A stretch of DNA of 64,000 bases from CAWJAP01 sp963834365. Lineage in GTDB: Bacteria; Acidobacteriota; Vicinamibacteria; Vicinamibacterales; Vicinamibacteraceae. The position numbers and the translations under genes are program-made. Positions 1 through 8,497 of this stretch are shown in pieces. The stretch is taken from NCBI GenBank assembly GCA_963834365.1, contig CAWIBS010000043.1, positions 121,547-185,546 on the forward strand, written 5' to 3'. The notes below the pieces were generated by a model. It was not told the DNA's origin, did not search any database, and was given only the letters and a program-made list of their open reading frames with translations. Position 1 is the stretch's first letter. Each line of letters opens with the position of its first letter.

Positions 1-2
1 TG

Positions 3-512
3 CTCCGATCCTGCACGCCGGCCGGCGTGATGGAGCTGCTCGACCGCTCGGGGATCGAAATCGCCGGCAGGCGCGCCGTCGTGATCGGCCGCAGCGACAT
101 CGTCGGCAAGCCCATGTCGCTGATGCTGCTGCACCGGCACGCCACCGTGACGATCTGCCACTCGCGCACGATCGCGCTGCCCGAGGTGGCGGCGACGGCA
201 GACATCCTCGTGGTGGCGATTGGCCGCGCCGGTCTCGTCACGCCCGCTTACGTCAAGCCCGGCGCCACGGTCATCGACGTCGGCATGAACCGCGTCGACG
301 ACCCGGACCTCGTCGCCCGCTGGTTTCCCGAGGGCTCGTCGCGGCGGCTGGAATTCGAGCGGAAGGGCTCGCTGCTCGTCGGCGACGTCGAGCCCGCGGT
401 GGCCGGGGTCGCGGGGGCGCTGACGCCGGTGCCTGGCGGAGTGGGGCCGCTCACGCGTGCCATGTTGATGAAGAACACGGTTATCGCGGCGGAGCAGCGG
501 TTCGGGCTGTGA
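3..512 (+). CDS. folD: Bifunctional methylenetetrahydrofolate dehydrogenase/cyclohydrolase, C-terminal part
   Basis: FolD interconverts methylene-, methenyl- and formyl-tetrahydrofolate in cytosolic one-carbon metabolism. The frame is open to the left edge and begins with CTPAGV, the conserved loop that follows the catalytic half. The Rossmann-type NADP domain follows, with VVIGRSDIVGKPMSLML and then the family motif around DVGMNRV and GDVEP. The last motif, TPVPGGVGPLTRAMLM, is the FolD C-terminal signature. About 170 residues are present out of a usual length near 290, so the N-terminal 40 percent lies outside the window. The frame is clean. Identification is certain; only completeness is limited by the edge. 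Confidence 0.95.
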   Translation, partial: LRSCTPAGVMELLDRSGIEIAGRRAVVIGRSDIVGKPMSLMLLHRHATVTICHSRTIALPEVAATADILVVAIGRAGLVTPAYVKPGATVIDVGMNRVDDPDLVARWFPEGSSRRLEFERKGSLLVGDVEPAVAGVAGALTPVPGGVGPLTRAMLMKNTVIAAEQRFGL

Positions 513-623
513 AGTTACGCGCCGCGTAACGCCTTTCGCGCCTCGTCGTGGCCGCAGGTCTCCTGGAGGCAATCGCCGCCCCTGCCGCTGGCCCGCATCC
601 TGCAACGCCGAGTCAGTTCGGCG

Positions 624-1064
624 TCACGGCACGTCCACGACGATGATGGTGCCGCGCATCGATTGATCGTTGGTATTCAGGTGATCGTGGTAGCCGCAGC
701 TGCGGACGATGGTCAGTGGCGCGGTTTCGCGGCGTTGTCCGGCAAGGATGAAGCCCGCGGTGTTGATGGCCGGACAGTCGGTGCCGGCGTGGTCCGGATC
801 CGAGAACACGTCGTGACCGCGCACATCGTCGTTGGCGAAGGTGACGATGCCGCCTTTCGCAATCGTGACTTCCTTGGGCGTCACGCCGGTCGGCGTGATC
901 GTGATCTGCGCCGTGGTCGGCGGCGGCGGGGGAGCCGCCGGTGCGGGAGGCATGGTCACGACGGGAGGCGTCGAGGATGATGGCTGACTCGGGGTGTCGT
1001 ATCCGCCACCGCAGGCTGCGGCGACGGCCAGAACGAGGATGATGGCAGCGTTCAGTCGAGCCAT
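624..1064 (-). CDS. Cupredoxin-like (blue copper) lipoprotein
   Basis: A secreted small copper protein, probably an electron carrier or copper-binding protein anchored to a membrane. From the ATG at 1064 it has a short hydrophobic signal ending in AVAAAC, a lipobox, followed by a Pro-rich linker of about 35 residues. The cupredoxin fold then runs to the end. Type I copper ligands can be placed: His in RGHDVF, Cys and His in SCGYHDH, and Met in QSMRG. The frame continues upstream to 1190, but that extension would bury the signal peptide and overlap the divergent gene, so the internal ATG is chosen. It is divergent from the beta-barrel gene at 1124, with about 60 bp between them. The electron partner is unknown. 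Confidence 0.8.
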   Translation of the reverse strand: MARLNAAIILVLAVAAACGGGYDTPSQPSSSTPPVVTMPPAPAAPPPPPTTAQITITPTGVTPKEVTIAKGGIVTFANDDVRGHDVFSDPDHAGTDCPAINTAGFILAGQRRETAPLTIVRSCGYHDHLNTNDQSMRGTIIVVDVP

Positions 1065-1123
1065 GCGCGCTGTTGTACCTACGAGCCTGCGTCCGTGACA
1101 CATGGGGGTTGTCAGCAACCACT

Positions 1124-2362
1124 GTGCCACACCTGCTTTACGCGTGCGCGTGTCTGTTGGCAACAGCCACGCTGACGTTCGCGCAGACACCGGAGCAGCC
1201 TGCGCCGCACTCGGGGCATGAAGGCGCGGCCCCGGCCCCGGCGACCGCCGACGCGCAGAGCCAGTTCCCGCAGATCGACCAGTGGCGCGTGCGGTTCGAT
1301 GCGAACGTGTTTGCCGGGTTCAACTATCAGCGCCGGGAGTTCCGCGATTTTCACGAAGTCGAGTCGCAGAACTGGCTGATGGCGTCGCTTGGCCGAAGCT
1401 GGGGTGCGAGCTCGCTCACGCTGGTCTCGATGTTCTCGCTCGAGCCCTTCACCATCCAGGACCTCGGATCGCCGCAGGTCTTCCAGACGGGTGAGACGTT
1501 CGAGGGTGCGCCGCTCATCGACTATCAGCACCCGCACGACCTGATCATGGCCCTCGGTGGCCGGTTCGAGCGCCGCGTCGGTCCGCTGCGCACACGCGTG
1601 GATGCCGGCCTGGTTGGCCCCCCCGCGCTCGGGCCTCCTCCCTTCATGCACCGGCCTTCTGCGGCGGACAACCCGCAGGTGCCGCTGTCGCACCACAACC
1701 TCGATTCCACGCACATCTCGAGTGGCGTCCTGACCGGGGGAGTCAGCTATGGAAGCGTCGGGCTCGAGGGTTCGTGGTTTCATGGCCGGGAGCCCGACGA
1801 GAACCGGCTCGATCTGGACCTCGGCCCGCTGGACTCCTGGTCCCTGCGCGCGTCCTGGACCTCGGGACCCTGGCAGGCGCAGGTCTCGGGAGCGCAACTC
1901 GAGCAGCCCGAGTGGATTCACCCCTATGACGAGTCGCGCCTCACGGCGTCGGTCGGCTACACGGGCCGCTGGGGCTCGCGGCCCCTGGCGGCGCTGCTGG
2001 CCTGGGGCCAGAAGCGTGAACCCTTCGGGATCTTCGACGCCTACCTGCTCGAAGGGCATCTGCTCCTTCGCGGGAAGCACGCCCTGGTCGCGCGCGCGGA
2101 GCTGACGACCAAGAGCATCCTCGGCGGCGGGATACACCCGCCGGGATTCCAGCACTACCACCCGCATTCGCGGATTGGCGCGCTGACGGCCGGCTACGTG
2201 CGCGACCTGGTCGCCGCCAGCTACGGGCGGTTCGGCGTCGGCGCAGACCTCACGGTCTATCGCGTGCCGCGGAACCTGACCGAGAACTACGGGCGGCCAC
2301 TGTCGTTTCACGTGTTCGTCCGTTACGCCACCCCTGACGCGTCAGAACATGCCCATCACTGA
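1124..2362 (+). CDS. Putative outer-membrane beta-barrel protein with His-rich ends
   Basis: The predicted start is a GTG at 1124 followed by a signal peptide, VPHLLYACACLLATATLTFAQ. TTG codons at 1073 and 1109 are alternatives. The mature protein opens with a His/Ala/Pro-rich segment (PHSGHEGAAPAPA) and ends in SEHAHH. The middle has alternating aromatic/hydrophobic strands typical of an outer-membrane barrel, plus motifs such as FMHRPSAADNP and LSHHNLDSTHISSG. From memory, this kind of protein is widespread but uncharacterised and often sits beside heavy-metal genes. The His clusters and the divergent cupredoxin suggest a metal link, which is inference. No enzymatic motif is visible. Confidence 0.6.
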   Translation: MPHLLYACACLLATATLTFAQTPEQPAPHSGHEGAAPAPATADAQSQFPQIDQWRVRFDANVFAGFNYQRREFRDFHEVESQNWLMASLGRSWGASSLTLVSMFSLEPFTIQDLGSPQVFQTGETFEGAPLIDYQHPHDLIMALGGRFERRVGPLRTRVDAGLVGPPALGPPPFMHRPSAADNPQVPLSHHNLDSTHISSGVLTGGVSYGSVGLEGSWFHGREPDENRLDLDLGPLDSWSLRASWTSGPWQAQVSGAQLEQPEWIHPYDESRLTASVGYTGRWGSRPLAALLAWGQKREPFGIFDAYLLEGHLLLRGKHALVARAELTTKSILGGGIHPPGFQHYHPHSRIGALTAGYVRDLVAASYGRFGVGADLTVYRVPRNLTENYGRPLSFHVFVRYATPDASEHAHH

Positions 2363-2395
2363 TGCGGGGCACCGCGTCGCGGTCGCTCGAGGGAC

Positions 2396-3010
2396 TCACT
2401 CCGAGCGAATCGCCGCCAGCACCCCGTCCACCGCGCGATCGGTGTCGGCGAACGAGCCGCTCGTGTCGATGACGTAGTGGGCGCGCCGCACCTTCTCCGG
2501 CAGCGGCCACTGCGCCGCGATGCGCGCGCGCGCCTCGGCGTCGGTGAGGCCGTCTCGCGCCATCAGGCGGGCGACCTGGACACTCGCCGGACAGGTGGTG
2601 ACGATGACCGTGTCGAAGTCGCGGTCACGGCCCGTTTCGTACAGGAGCGGAACGTCCGCGACGGCGAGGGTCGCCTCGCCCTGAGCGGCCAGGCGCTCGT
2701 ACCACGCGTCGGTCGCGCTTCGCACGACGGGGTGGACAATGGCTTCGAGATCCCGGCGCGCCGTCTCGTCGTCGAAGACCAGGCGAGCCATGGCCCGGCG
2801 GTCGAGCGCGCCGTCCGGCGTGAGCATTTCCGGGCCGAAACGCTGGACGAGAGCCGCGAGACCCGGTGAGCCGGCGTGGACCGCCTCGCGCGCCAGGACG
2901 TCCGAGTCGATCGTCGGCACACCCGCGGCCTCGAGACGCCGGCGCACGTAGCTCTTGCCAGTGGCGATTCCGCCGGTGAGCGCCACGCGACGCACGCCCC
3001 GCTGTTTCAT
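2396..3010 (-). CDS. coaE: Dephospho-CoA kinase
   Basis: CoaE phosphorylates the 3'-hydroxyl of dephospho-CoA, the last step of coenzyme A synthesis. The protein of 204 residues opens with VALTGGIATGKS, a P-loop, followed by the family pattern PTIDSDVLAREAV, the substrate motif HP in EAIVHPVVR, and the lid region VPLLYETG. Length and motif order match the family. The frame extends upstream to 3190 through low-complexity Gly/Ala codons that are only the intergenic repeat read in frame, so the ATG at 3010 is the start. It is the last gene of the Kdo operon, separated from lapB by a 92-bp repeat-rich gap. Confidence 0.93.
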   Translation of the reverse strand: MKQRGVRRVALTGGIATGKSYVRRRLEAAGVPTIDSDVLAREAVHAGSPGLAALVQRFGPEMLTPDGALDRRAMARLVFDDETARRDLEAIVHPVVRSATDAWYERLAAQGEATLAVADVPLLYETGRDRDFDTVIVTTCPASVQVARLMARDGLTDAEARARIAAQWPLPEKVRRAHYVIDTSGSFADTDRAVDGVLAAIRSE

Positions 3011-3026
3011 CGTCCCTGCCGCCCTA

Positions 3027-3102
3027 CCCCCAGTCGCCGAGTCGCCCAGTCGCCCAGTCGCCCCAGCCGTTCCAGCCGCTCCAGTCGTTCCAGCCGCTCC
3101 AG
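3027..3102. repeat. Short tandem repeats (8- and 9-mers) between lapB and coaE
   Basis: Units of TCGCCCAG (8 bp) run into degenerate units of YCGYTCCAG (9 bp). The same two unit types in the same neighbourhood recur at 25855-25990, so this is a dispersed family rather than a local accident. Confidence 0.75.
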
Positions 3103-4875
3103 CTAACCTTCTGCCCGCTCGCCGTCCTGCGTGCCCGCCAGTCGCTCTTCGACGAACGTGTTCCACTCGTGGCAATGCGGACACTGCCACAGGAGCTCGT
3201 TGCTGCGATACCGGCAGCGGATGCAGATGTGCGGATCACGATAGAACACGGCTTCGCGGCTGACGGCCATGTACCGGTCCACGTCGGACCTCGGCACACC
3301 GAGTTGCACCAGCGTCTCCCAGATCGCCTGGTGCAGGATGACGGCATGCGGGTTGTGGGCGAGCGACTCGAGCAGCAGGGCGAGGCCGCCGGCCGCGTCA
3401 CCGCGGTGGCGCCGGTGCTGCGCGAGCGCGAGGCCCGCCCGCCAGTCGTGCGGGCTGGCGGCCATGAGCCGGCGGCAGATCTCCTCGAAACGATCGGGCG
3501 TGCCGAGCAGCGCATACGCGCGCTCGAGCCGATCGAGCACCAGGTACGCCCGTTCGGGGAGCCGCGCCGCCAGCTGTTCCCAGATCTCCGCCGCCCGTGC
3601 GGCCTCACCGGCCGCCAGCTTGAGGTCTCCGAGGTTCACGTAGGCGGGCGGGACGTGCGGATCGATGTCGATGGCCGTCGTGAATCGCTGCTGCGCGGCG
3701 GCCAGATCGCCACGATCGCGCGCCTGCACTCCAAGCTCGTTCTCGAGAAACGCGCGGACGGCTTCGTGGCGTGCCTGCAGGCTCGGGCGGACCACCTGCG
3801 TCAGGCGTAGCCGGACCGCCGCGGCCTCCTGCCACTGGTGCTGATCCTCGTAGAGCTTCTCGAGCTGGAGGAGGGCATGCTCGTTTCTCGGATCGAGCCG
3901 CAGCACCTCGTTGAACGCCTCGATGGCTCGATCGACGAAGCCGCCGCGGCGGTAATCGAGACCGAGGCAGAGCAGGATGTAGGTGTGCTCGAGACGCCCC
4001 AGCCTCGGCCGCTGGAGGAGCTGCTGGTGCAACTGGACCGCGCGGCTGACCTGTCCCTTCTCGCGGTACAGGTTCCCCAGGATCATGTGGATCTCGAGGG
4101 CCTCGGGCGCCAGCCTTGCGGCCTGGCTCAGCTCTTCGATCGCCAGATCGAGCTGGTTGGCGACCAGGAAATTCAGGCCCTGCATGTAGTGCGGCGACTC
4201 GCGGGCCTTGCGCCGATCGATCCAGCGGCCTTCCTGCAGCTTGTAGCGCTCCCAGGCCTTGCCGACAGCGAGACCGACGAGGAGCGCGATCAGCGCCGCG
4301 AGCAGCAGCGCGTAGCCAGCCATCAGCCGCGCGCTCCCCGCGGCATACCGCGACAGGATGGCGTCCCACCGGCACTGCGCGCGCAGCACGGCTTCGATCA
4401 GATCGCGAACCGCGCCCTTGCCGCCGCGGCGTGCGCTGACCCATTGGACACGCGTCCGCACGTCGGCCACCGCGTCGGCCGGCGCCGCGGAGAGTCCCGC
4501 CCGGGCGAGGACCGGCAGGTCGAGCAGGTCGTCGCCCATGTACGAGACGTCCTCATCCCCGAGGCCGTGCTCGGCCAGCAGCGCCTCGTAGGCACGAAGC
4601 TTGTCGTCGGCCCCCTGCCGCAGAATTGTGATCCCCAGCTGCCGGGCCCGCTCGGCGGTCGAGGCCGAGGTGCGGGCGGACAGCAGCCCCGTCAGCAGCC
4701 CGGCTTGTCGCGCCCAGACGAGCGCCGTGCCGTCACGCACGTGATAGTGCTTCGATTCCCGTCCGTGGCCATCGATCAGGAGCCGGCCGTCGGTGAGCAC
4801 GCCGTCGACGTCGAACAGCAGCAGCCGGACTTTGGCAGCACGCTGTGCCACTTCGGATGGGAACTCGGGGCTCAT
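3103..4875 (-). CDS. kdsC-lapB: KdsC phosphatase joined in frame to LapB/YciM-like TPR protein
   Basis: Residues 1-178 from the ATG at 4875 are a complete Kdo-8-phosphate phosphatase of the HAD family: DVDG at 22-25, GADDK near 88-92, and MGDDLLD at 113-119. After only four linking residues, an internal Met at 185 (ATG at 4323) starts a transmembrane helix at about 187-205. Tandem TPR repeats follow to about 520, and then a rubredoxin-like knuckle with CIRC and CPHC near 556-580. That second half has the LapB architecture; LapB controls LpxC turnover and LPS assembly. Both halves belong to LPS biology and lie in the kds operon. The join may be a real fusion, or two adjacent genes merged by an indel. 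An upstream GTG at 4917 would overlap kdsD and is rejected. Confidence 0.8.
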   Translation of the reverse strand: MSPEFPSEVAQRAAKVRLLLFDVDGVLTDGRLLIDGHGRESKHYHVRDGTALVWARQAGLLTGLLSARTSASTAERARQLGITILRQGADDKLRAYEALLAEHGLGDEDVSYMGDDLLDLPVLARAGLSAAPADAVADVRTRVQWVSARRGGKGAVRDLIEAVLRAQCRWDAILSRYAAGSARLMAGYALLLAALIALLVGLAVGKAWERYKLQEGRWIDRRKARESPHYMQGLNFLVANQLDLAIEELSQAARLAPEALEIHMILGNLYREKGQVSRAVQLHQQLLQRPRLGRLEHTYILLCLGLDYRRGGFVDRAIEAFNEVLRLDPRNEHALLQLEKLYEDQHQWQEAAAVRLRLTQVVRPSLQARHEAVRAFLENELGVQARDRGDLAAAQQRFTTAIDIDPHVPPAYVNLGDLKLAAGEAARAAEIWEQLAARLPERAYLVLDRLERAYALLGTPDRFEEICRRLMAASPHDWRAGLALAQHRRHRGDAAGGLALLLESLAHNPHAVILHQAIWETLVQLGVPRSDVDRYMAVSREAVFYRDPHICIRCRYRSNELLWQCPHCHEWNTFVEERLAGTQDGERAEG

Positions 4876-4895
4876 GAGGCCGGAGGCAGGGGGCG

Positions 4896-5924
4896 TCAGA
4901 ACATTTCCGTGCGCCACAGATCGTACAGGTGGAGCACGCCGACGGGCCGCCCGGCGTCGGCCACGATCAGCGACGAGATGCGGCGCTCCTCCAGGATCTT
5001 GAGCGCCTCGACCGCAAGGATCGACGGAGCGATGGTGACCGGCCGCGGCGTCATGACGTCGGCGGCCGGACGCTGCAGGAAATCGGGGAAGCGGCCGACG
5101 TGCCGGCGAAGGTCACCGTCGGTCACGATGCCGGCGAGGCGGCCGTCGGCGTCGACGACACACGTCATGCCGAGCTTCTTGCGTGACATCTCCTCAATCG
5201 CCGCCTGCATGGGGGCTTCGAGACGAACGACCGGCATGTCGTCGCCGGCGTGCATCAGCGCCTGGGCCCGCAGCAGGCCCTTGCCGAGTTTGCCGCCGGG
5301 GTGCAGATGGGCGAAGTCGTCCTCCCGGAAACCGCGCCGGACCAGCAGCGTCATCGCGAGCGCATCGCCGAGCGCGAGCGCGGCCGTCGTGCTCGCGGTC
5401 GGTGCGAGATTGAGCGGGCACGCCTCTTCGTTCACGTGCGTGTCCAGCGTGACGTCGGCGGCGCCGCCGAGCGACGACTCGGCCCGGCCGGTCAGGGCGA
5501 TGAGCTGTGCGCCGAGCCGCTTGATGGTCTCGAGGACGCGCAGCACTTCATGCGTCTCGCCGCTGTGCGACAGCGCGATCACCACATCGTCGGGCTGGAT
5601 GACGCCCAGATCCCCGTGCACCGCTTCGGCCGGATGCAGGAAGTAGGCCGGGGTGCCGGTGCTCGACAACGTCGCGGCGATCTTCCGGCAGATGATGCCG
5701 GACTTGCCCATGCCGGTCACGATCACGCGGCCACGGCAGGTGAGGAGCATCTGGACGGCGCGTTCGAACCGCTCGTCCAGCTGATTCACCAGGCCGAGAA
5801 TCGCCGCGGCTTCGGTCTCGAGGACTCTGCGCGCGAGCGCCAGCGCCGGTTCGCGTGGGGGAGTGGGCTCGGTGGACGGGACGGGCCTGGCGGGCGGGAC
5901 GGAGGTGTTCGACGGGGTCGCCAT
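4896..5924 (-). CDS. kdsD: Arabinose-5-phosphate isomerase
   Basis: KdsD converts ribulose 5-phosphate to arabinose 5-phosphate, the first committed step of Kdo synthesis, in the cytosol. From the ATG at 5924 the protein has 342 residues: a SIS domain with GMGKSG and SHSGET phosphosugar motifs, and the family signature NLAPTASTTA and HPGGKLGK. Two CBS repeats end at LYDLWRTEMF. The length matches the family, with a slightly long Pro-rich N-terminus. The start is one base from the kdsA stop, so translation is probably coupled. The 16 codons upstream of this ATG are in the kdsA coding region and were left out. Confidence 0.93.
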   Translation of the reverse strand: MATPSNTSVPPARPVPSTEPTPPREPALALARRVLETEAAAILGLVNQLDERFERAVQMLLTCRGRVIVTGMGKSGIICRKIAATLSSTGTPAYFLHPAEAVHGDLGVIQPDDVVIALSHSGETHEVLRVLETIKRLGAQLIALTGRAESSLGGAADVTLDTHVNEEACPLNLAPTASTTAALALGDALAMTLLVRRGFREDDFAHLHPGGKLGKGLLRAQALMHAGDDMPVVRLEAPMQAAIEEMSRKKLGMTCVVDADGRLAGIVTDGDLRRHVGRFPDFLQRPAADVMTPRPVTIAPSILAVEALKILEERRISSLIVADAGRPVGVLHLYDLWRTEMF

Positions 5925-5925
5925 G

Positions 5926-6784
5926 TCAGCCGATCTCGGCGGCCTCGCGCAGCGGCGCCCGCGCGGCCGCATCGATCGCGACCAGCCGGCGGAGCAGCGG
6001 CTCGAGCAGGTCCAGGGCGAGCGCGTTCTGCGCGTCGCTCCTGGCCCGTGCGGGCGCGTCGTGGACTTCCATGAACAGCCCGTCGATCCCCGCCGCGACG
6101 CCGGCGCGCGCCAGCGGCTCGATGAACTCTGCCTGACCCGCGGTCACGCCGTTCCCGGCCCCGGGGAGCTGCAGGCTGTGCGTGACGTCGAACACCACCG
6201 GTACTCCGAGGCTGCGAATCATCGGGAACGCCCGCATGTCCACCACGAGGTTGTGGTAGCCGAACGTGACCCCGCGCTCGGTGACGAACACCCGTTCGTT
6301 GCCCGAGTGGCGTACCTTCTGGACGGCGTGGCCGACGTCGAGGGGTGCGAGGAACTGACCCTTCTTGATGTTCACGGCGCAGCCGGTGCGGGCCGCTGCG
6401 ACGAGCAGGTCGGTCTGTCTCGACAGAAACGCCGGGATCTGCAGGACGTCGACGATTTCCGAGGCCGGGCCCGCCTGGGCCGGCTCGTGGATGTCGGTGA
6501 GGATCGGGACCTGCAGGTCGGCCTTGATCCGGGCGAGGATGCGCAGGCCTTCCTCGAGCCCGGGGCCGCGATAGGAGGAGAGCGACGTGCGGTTGGCCTT
6601 GTCGAACGAGGCCTTGAACACGTAGGGCAGCCCGCATGCGGTGGCCACCGCCTTGATGGCGCGCGCCGAGATCGCGGGCGTGCGTCTCGCTCTCGATGAC
6701 GCACGGTCCGGCGATGAAGACGAGCGGCGCGCCGCCACCGAGGTCGAAGGGGCCGACGGAGGTCACGGGCTCATTGTAAGCCAC
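5926..6784 (-). CDS. kdsA: 3-deoxy-8-phosphooctulonate synthase, one frameshift
   Basis: KdsA condenses phosphoenolpyruvate with arabinose 5-phosphate to give Kdo-8-phosphate. The N-terminal part, FIAGPCVIESETHA, is in one frame. The rest, beginning ARAIKAVA and then YVFKASFDKANRTS, is in the next. The break maps to a GGG run at 6676-6678; removing one base restores a continuous family-like sequence. NIKKGQFLAP, FVTERG and FDVTHSLQLPG are all intact. A one-base homopolymer indel in an otherwise complete essential gene suggests an assembly error. The start is a GTG at 6784; another GTG at 6766 is possible. It lies between pyrG and kdsD. Confidence 0.9.
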
Positions 6785-6841
6785 CGCCCGATCCGACCGG
6801 TTGAGCCGATGCGCGTCCGCGGCACGCCGGCGACGAACGTC

Positions 6842-8497
6842 TCAGCCGACCGCCGCCGGCGTCGACTCCGCGTCAACGAGCGACGCCTTCAGTTGGCGCG
6901 CCGCGTCCACGAAACCGGCAAAGAGCGGATGCGGCCGCCGCGGCTTGCTCTTGAACTCGGGGTGGAACTGGACGGCGATGTACCAGGGATGGTCCGGCAA
7001 CTCCACCATCTCCACGAACTTGCCGTCGAGCGAGCGGCCGACAATCTGCAGGCCCCTCTCGACCAGCGTCTGCTCGTAGAGGCAATTGAACTCGTAGCGG
7101 TGCCGATGCCGCTCGTGGATCACGTCGGCGGCATACAACCGGTGCGCCAGCGAGCCGGGCTTGAGCTGACAGGCGTAGGATCCGAGCCGCATCGTGCCGC
7201 CGAGATCGTCCACCCCCAGCAGATCTCGCAGCTTGTAGATGACCTTTGTCGGGGTTTCCGGTGCGCACTCGGTCGAATCGGCATCGGACAGGCCGCAGAC
7301 GTTCCGCGCGAACTCGACCGTCGCCCACTGGAAGCCATAGCAGATGCCGAAGAACGGCAGGCGCCGCGTGCGTGCGACATGCGCCGCCCGCATCATGCCG
7401 CGCGTGCCGCGGTCCCCGAATCCGCCTGGCACGAGAATGCCGTGGGCGCCGTCGAGCAGTTCCTCGCCGCCTTCCTGCTCGAGCGCCTCCGCCTCCACCC
7501 ACTTCACGTTCACGCGGACGCGGTGCTTGAAGCCGCCGTGGACCAGCGCCTCGTGCAGGCTCTTGTAGGAATCCTCGAGCCCGACGTACTTGCCGACGAC
7601 GTGAATCGTCACCTCGTCGTCGGGGTGCTGGATGCGATCCACCAGGTCGGCCCAGTCGGCCATCCGGGGCTCGGTCTCCGGCAGCTGCAACGGCTTGAGC
7701 AGGATCCGATCGATACCTTCCTGGGCGAGGACCAGGGGGACCTCGTAGATGCTCGAGACGTCCTTGGCGGTGATGACGGCTTCTTCCGCCACGTCGCAGA
7801 AGAGCGCGATCTTCCGCTTGATATCGGGAGGGAGAAAGCGATCGGTCCGGCAGAGCAGGATGTCGGGCTGGATGCCGATCGATCGCAGATCGCGGACGCT
7901 GTGCTGGGTGGGCTTCGTCTTGAGCTCGCCGGCGGTGCCGATGAAGGGCACCAGCGTCAGGTGGATGTAGAGGCTGTTCTCCCGCCCCACGTCCTGCCGG
8001 AACTGTCGGATGGCCTCGAGGAAGGGCAGGCTCTCGATGTCGCCGACGGTCCCGCCGATCTCGACGATGACGATGTCCACGCCGTCGGCGACGGCGCGGA
8101 TGCAGTCCTTGATGGCGTTGGTGATGTGCGGGATGACCTGTACCGTCGCTCCGAGATAGTCGCCGCGCCGTTCGCGCTGGATGACCGACAGGAAGATCTT
8201 CCCGGTCGTCCAGTTGTGGTTGCGGCTCGTCACGGTGTTCGTGAATCGCTCGTAATGGCCGAGGTCCAGGTCGGACTCGGTCCCGTCGTCTGTGACGTAG
8301 ACCTCGCCGTGCTGGTACGGGCTCATCGTCCCCGGATCGACGTTGATGTAGGGGTCGAACTTCTGCAGCGTGACCTTGTAGCCGTGGCCTTCGAGCAGGC
8401 AGCCGATCGAGGCCGCCGCCAGGCCTTTGCCGAGCGACGAGACGACACCGCCGGTGATGAAGATGTACTTGACGGGACGGGGGCTAGTGCTGGGCAT
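6842..8497 (-). CDS. pyrG: CTP synthase
   Basis: PyrG aminates UTP to CTP with ATP and glutamine. The 551-residue product has the synthetase domain (KYIFITGGVVSSLGKG, GGTVGDIES) and a class I glutamine amidotransferase domain with the nucleophile in GICYGFQ and the His/Glu pair in FHPEFKSK. The ATG at 8497 gives the canonical N-terminus. An open extension to 8641 is the end of kdsB in another frame. The start overlaps the kdsB stop by 14 bp. CTP is also the nucleotide used by KdsB to activate Kdo, which explains the placement between kdsB and kdsA. Confidence 0.96.
   Translation of the reverse strand: MPSTSPRPVKYIFITGGVVSSLGKGLAAASIGCLLEGHGYKVTLQKFDPYINVDPGTMSPYQHGEVYVTDDGTESDLDLGHYERFTNTVTSRNHNWTTGKIFLSVIQRERRGDYLGATVQVIPHITNAIKDCIRAVADGVDIVIVEIGGTVGDIESLPFLEAIRQFRQDVGRENSLYIHLTLVPFIGTAGELKTKPTQHSVRDLRSIGIQPDILLCRTDRFLPPDIKRKIALFCDVAEEAVITAKDVSSIYEVPLVLAQEGIDRILLKPLQLPETEPRMADWADLVDRIQHPDDEVTIHVVGKYVGLEDSYKSLHEALVHGGFKHRVRVNVKWVEAEALEQEGGEELLDGAHGILVPGGFGDRGTRGMMRAAHVARTRRLPFFGICYGFQWATVEFARNVCGLSDADSTECAPETPTKVIYKLRDLLGVDDLGGTMRLGSYACQLKPGSLAHRLYAADVIHERHRHRYEFNCLYEQTLVERGLQIVGRSLDGKFVEMVELPDHPWYIAVQFHPEFKSKPRRPHPLFAGFVDAARQLKASLVDAESTPAAVG

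Noticed and set aside
3838..5646. 602-codon open frame on the plus strand
   Set aside because: Antisense to kdsC-lapB and kdsD; low-complexity Arg/Gln/Val composition.
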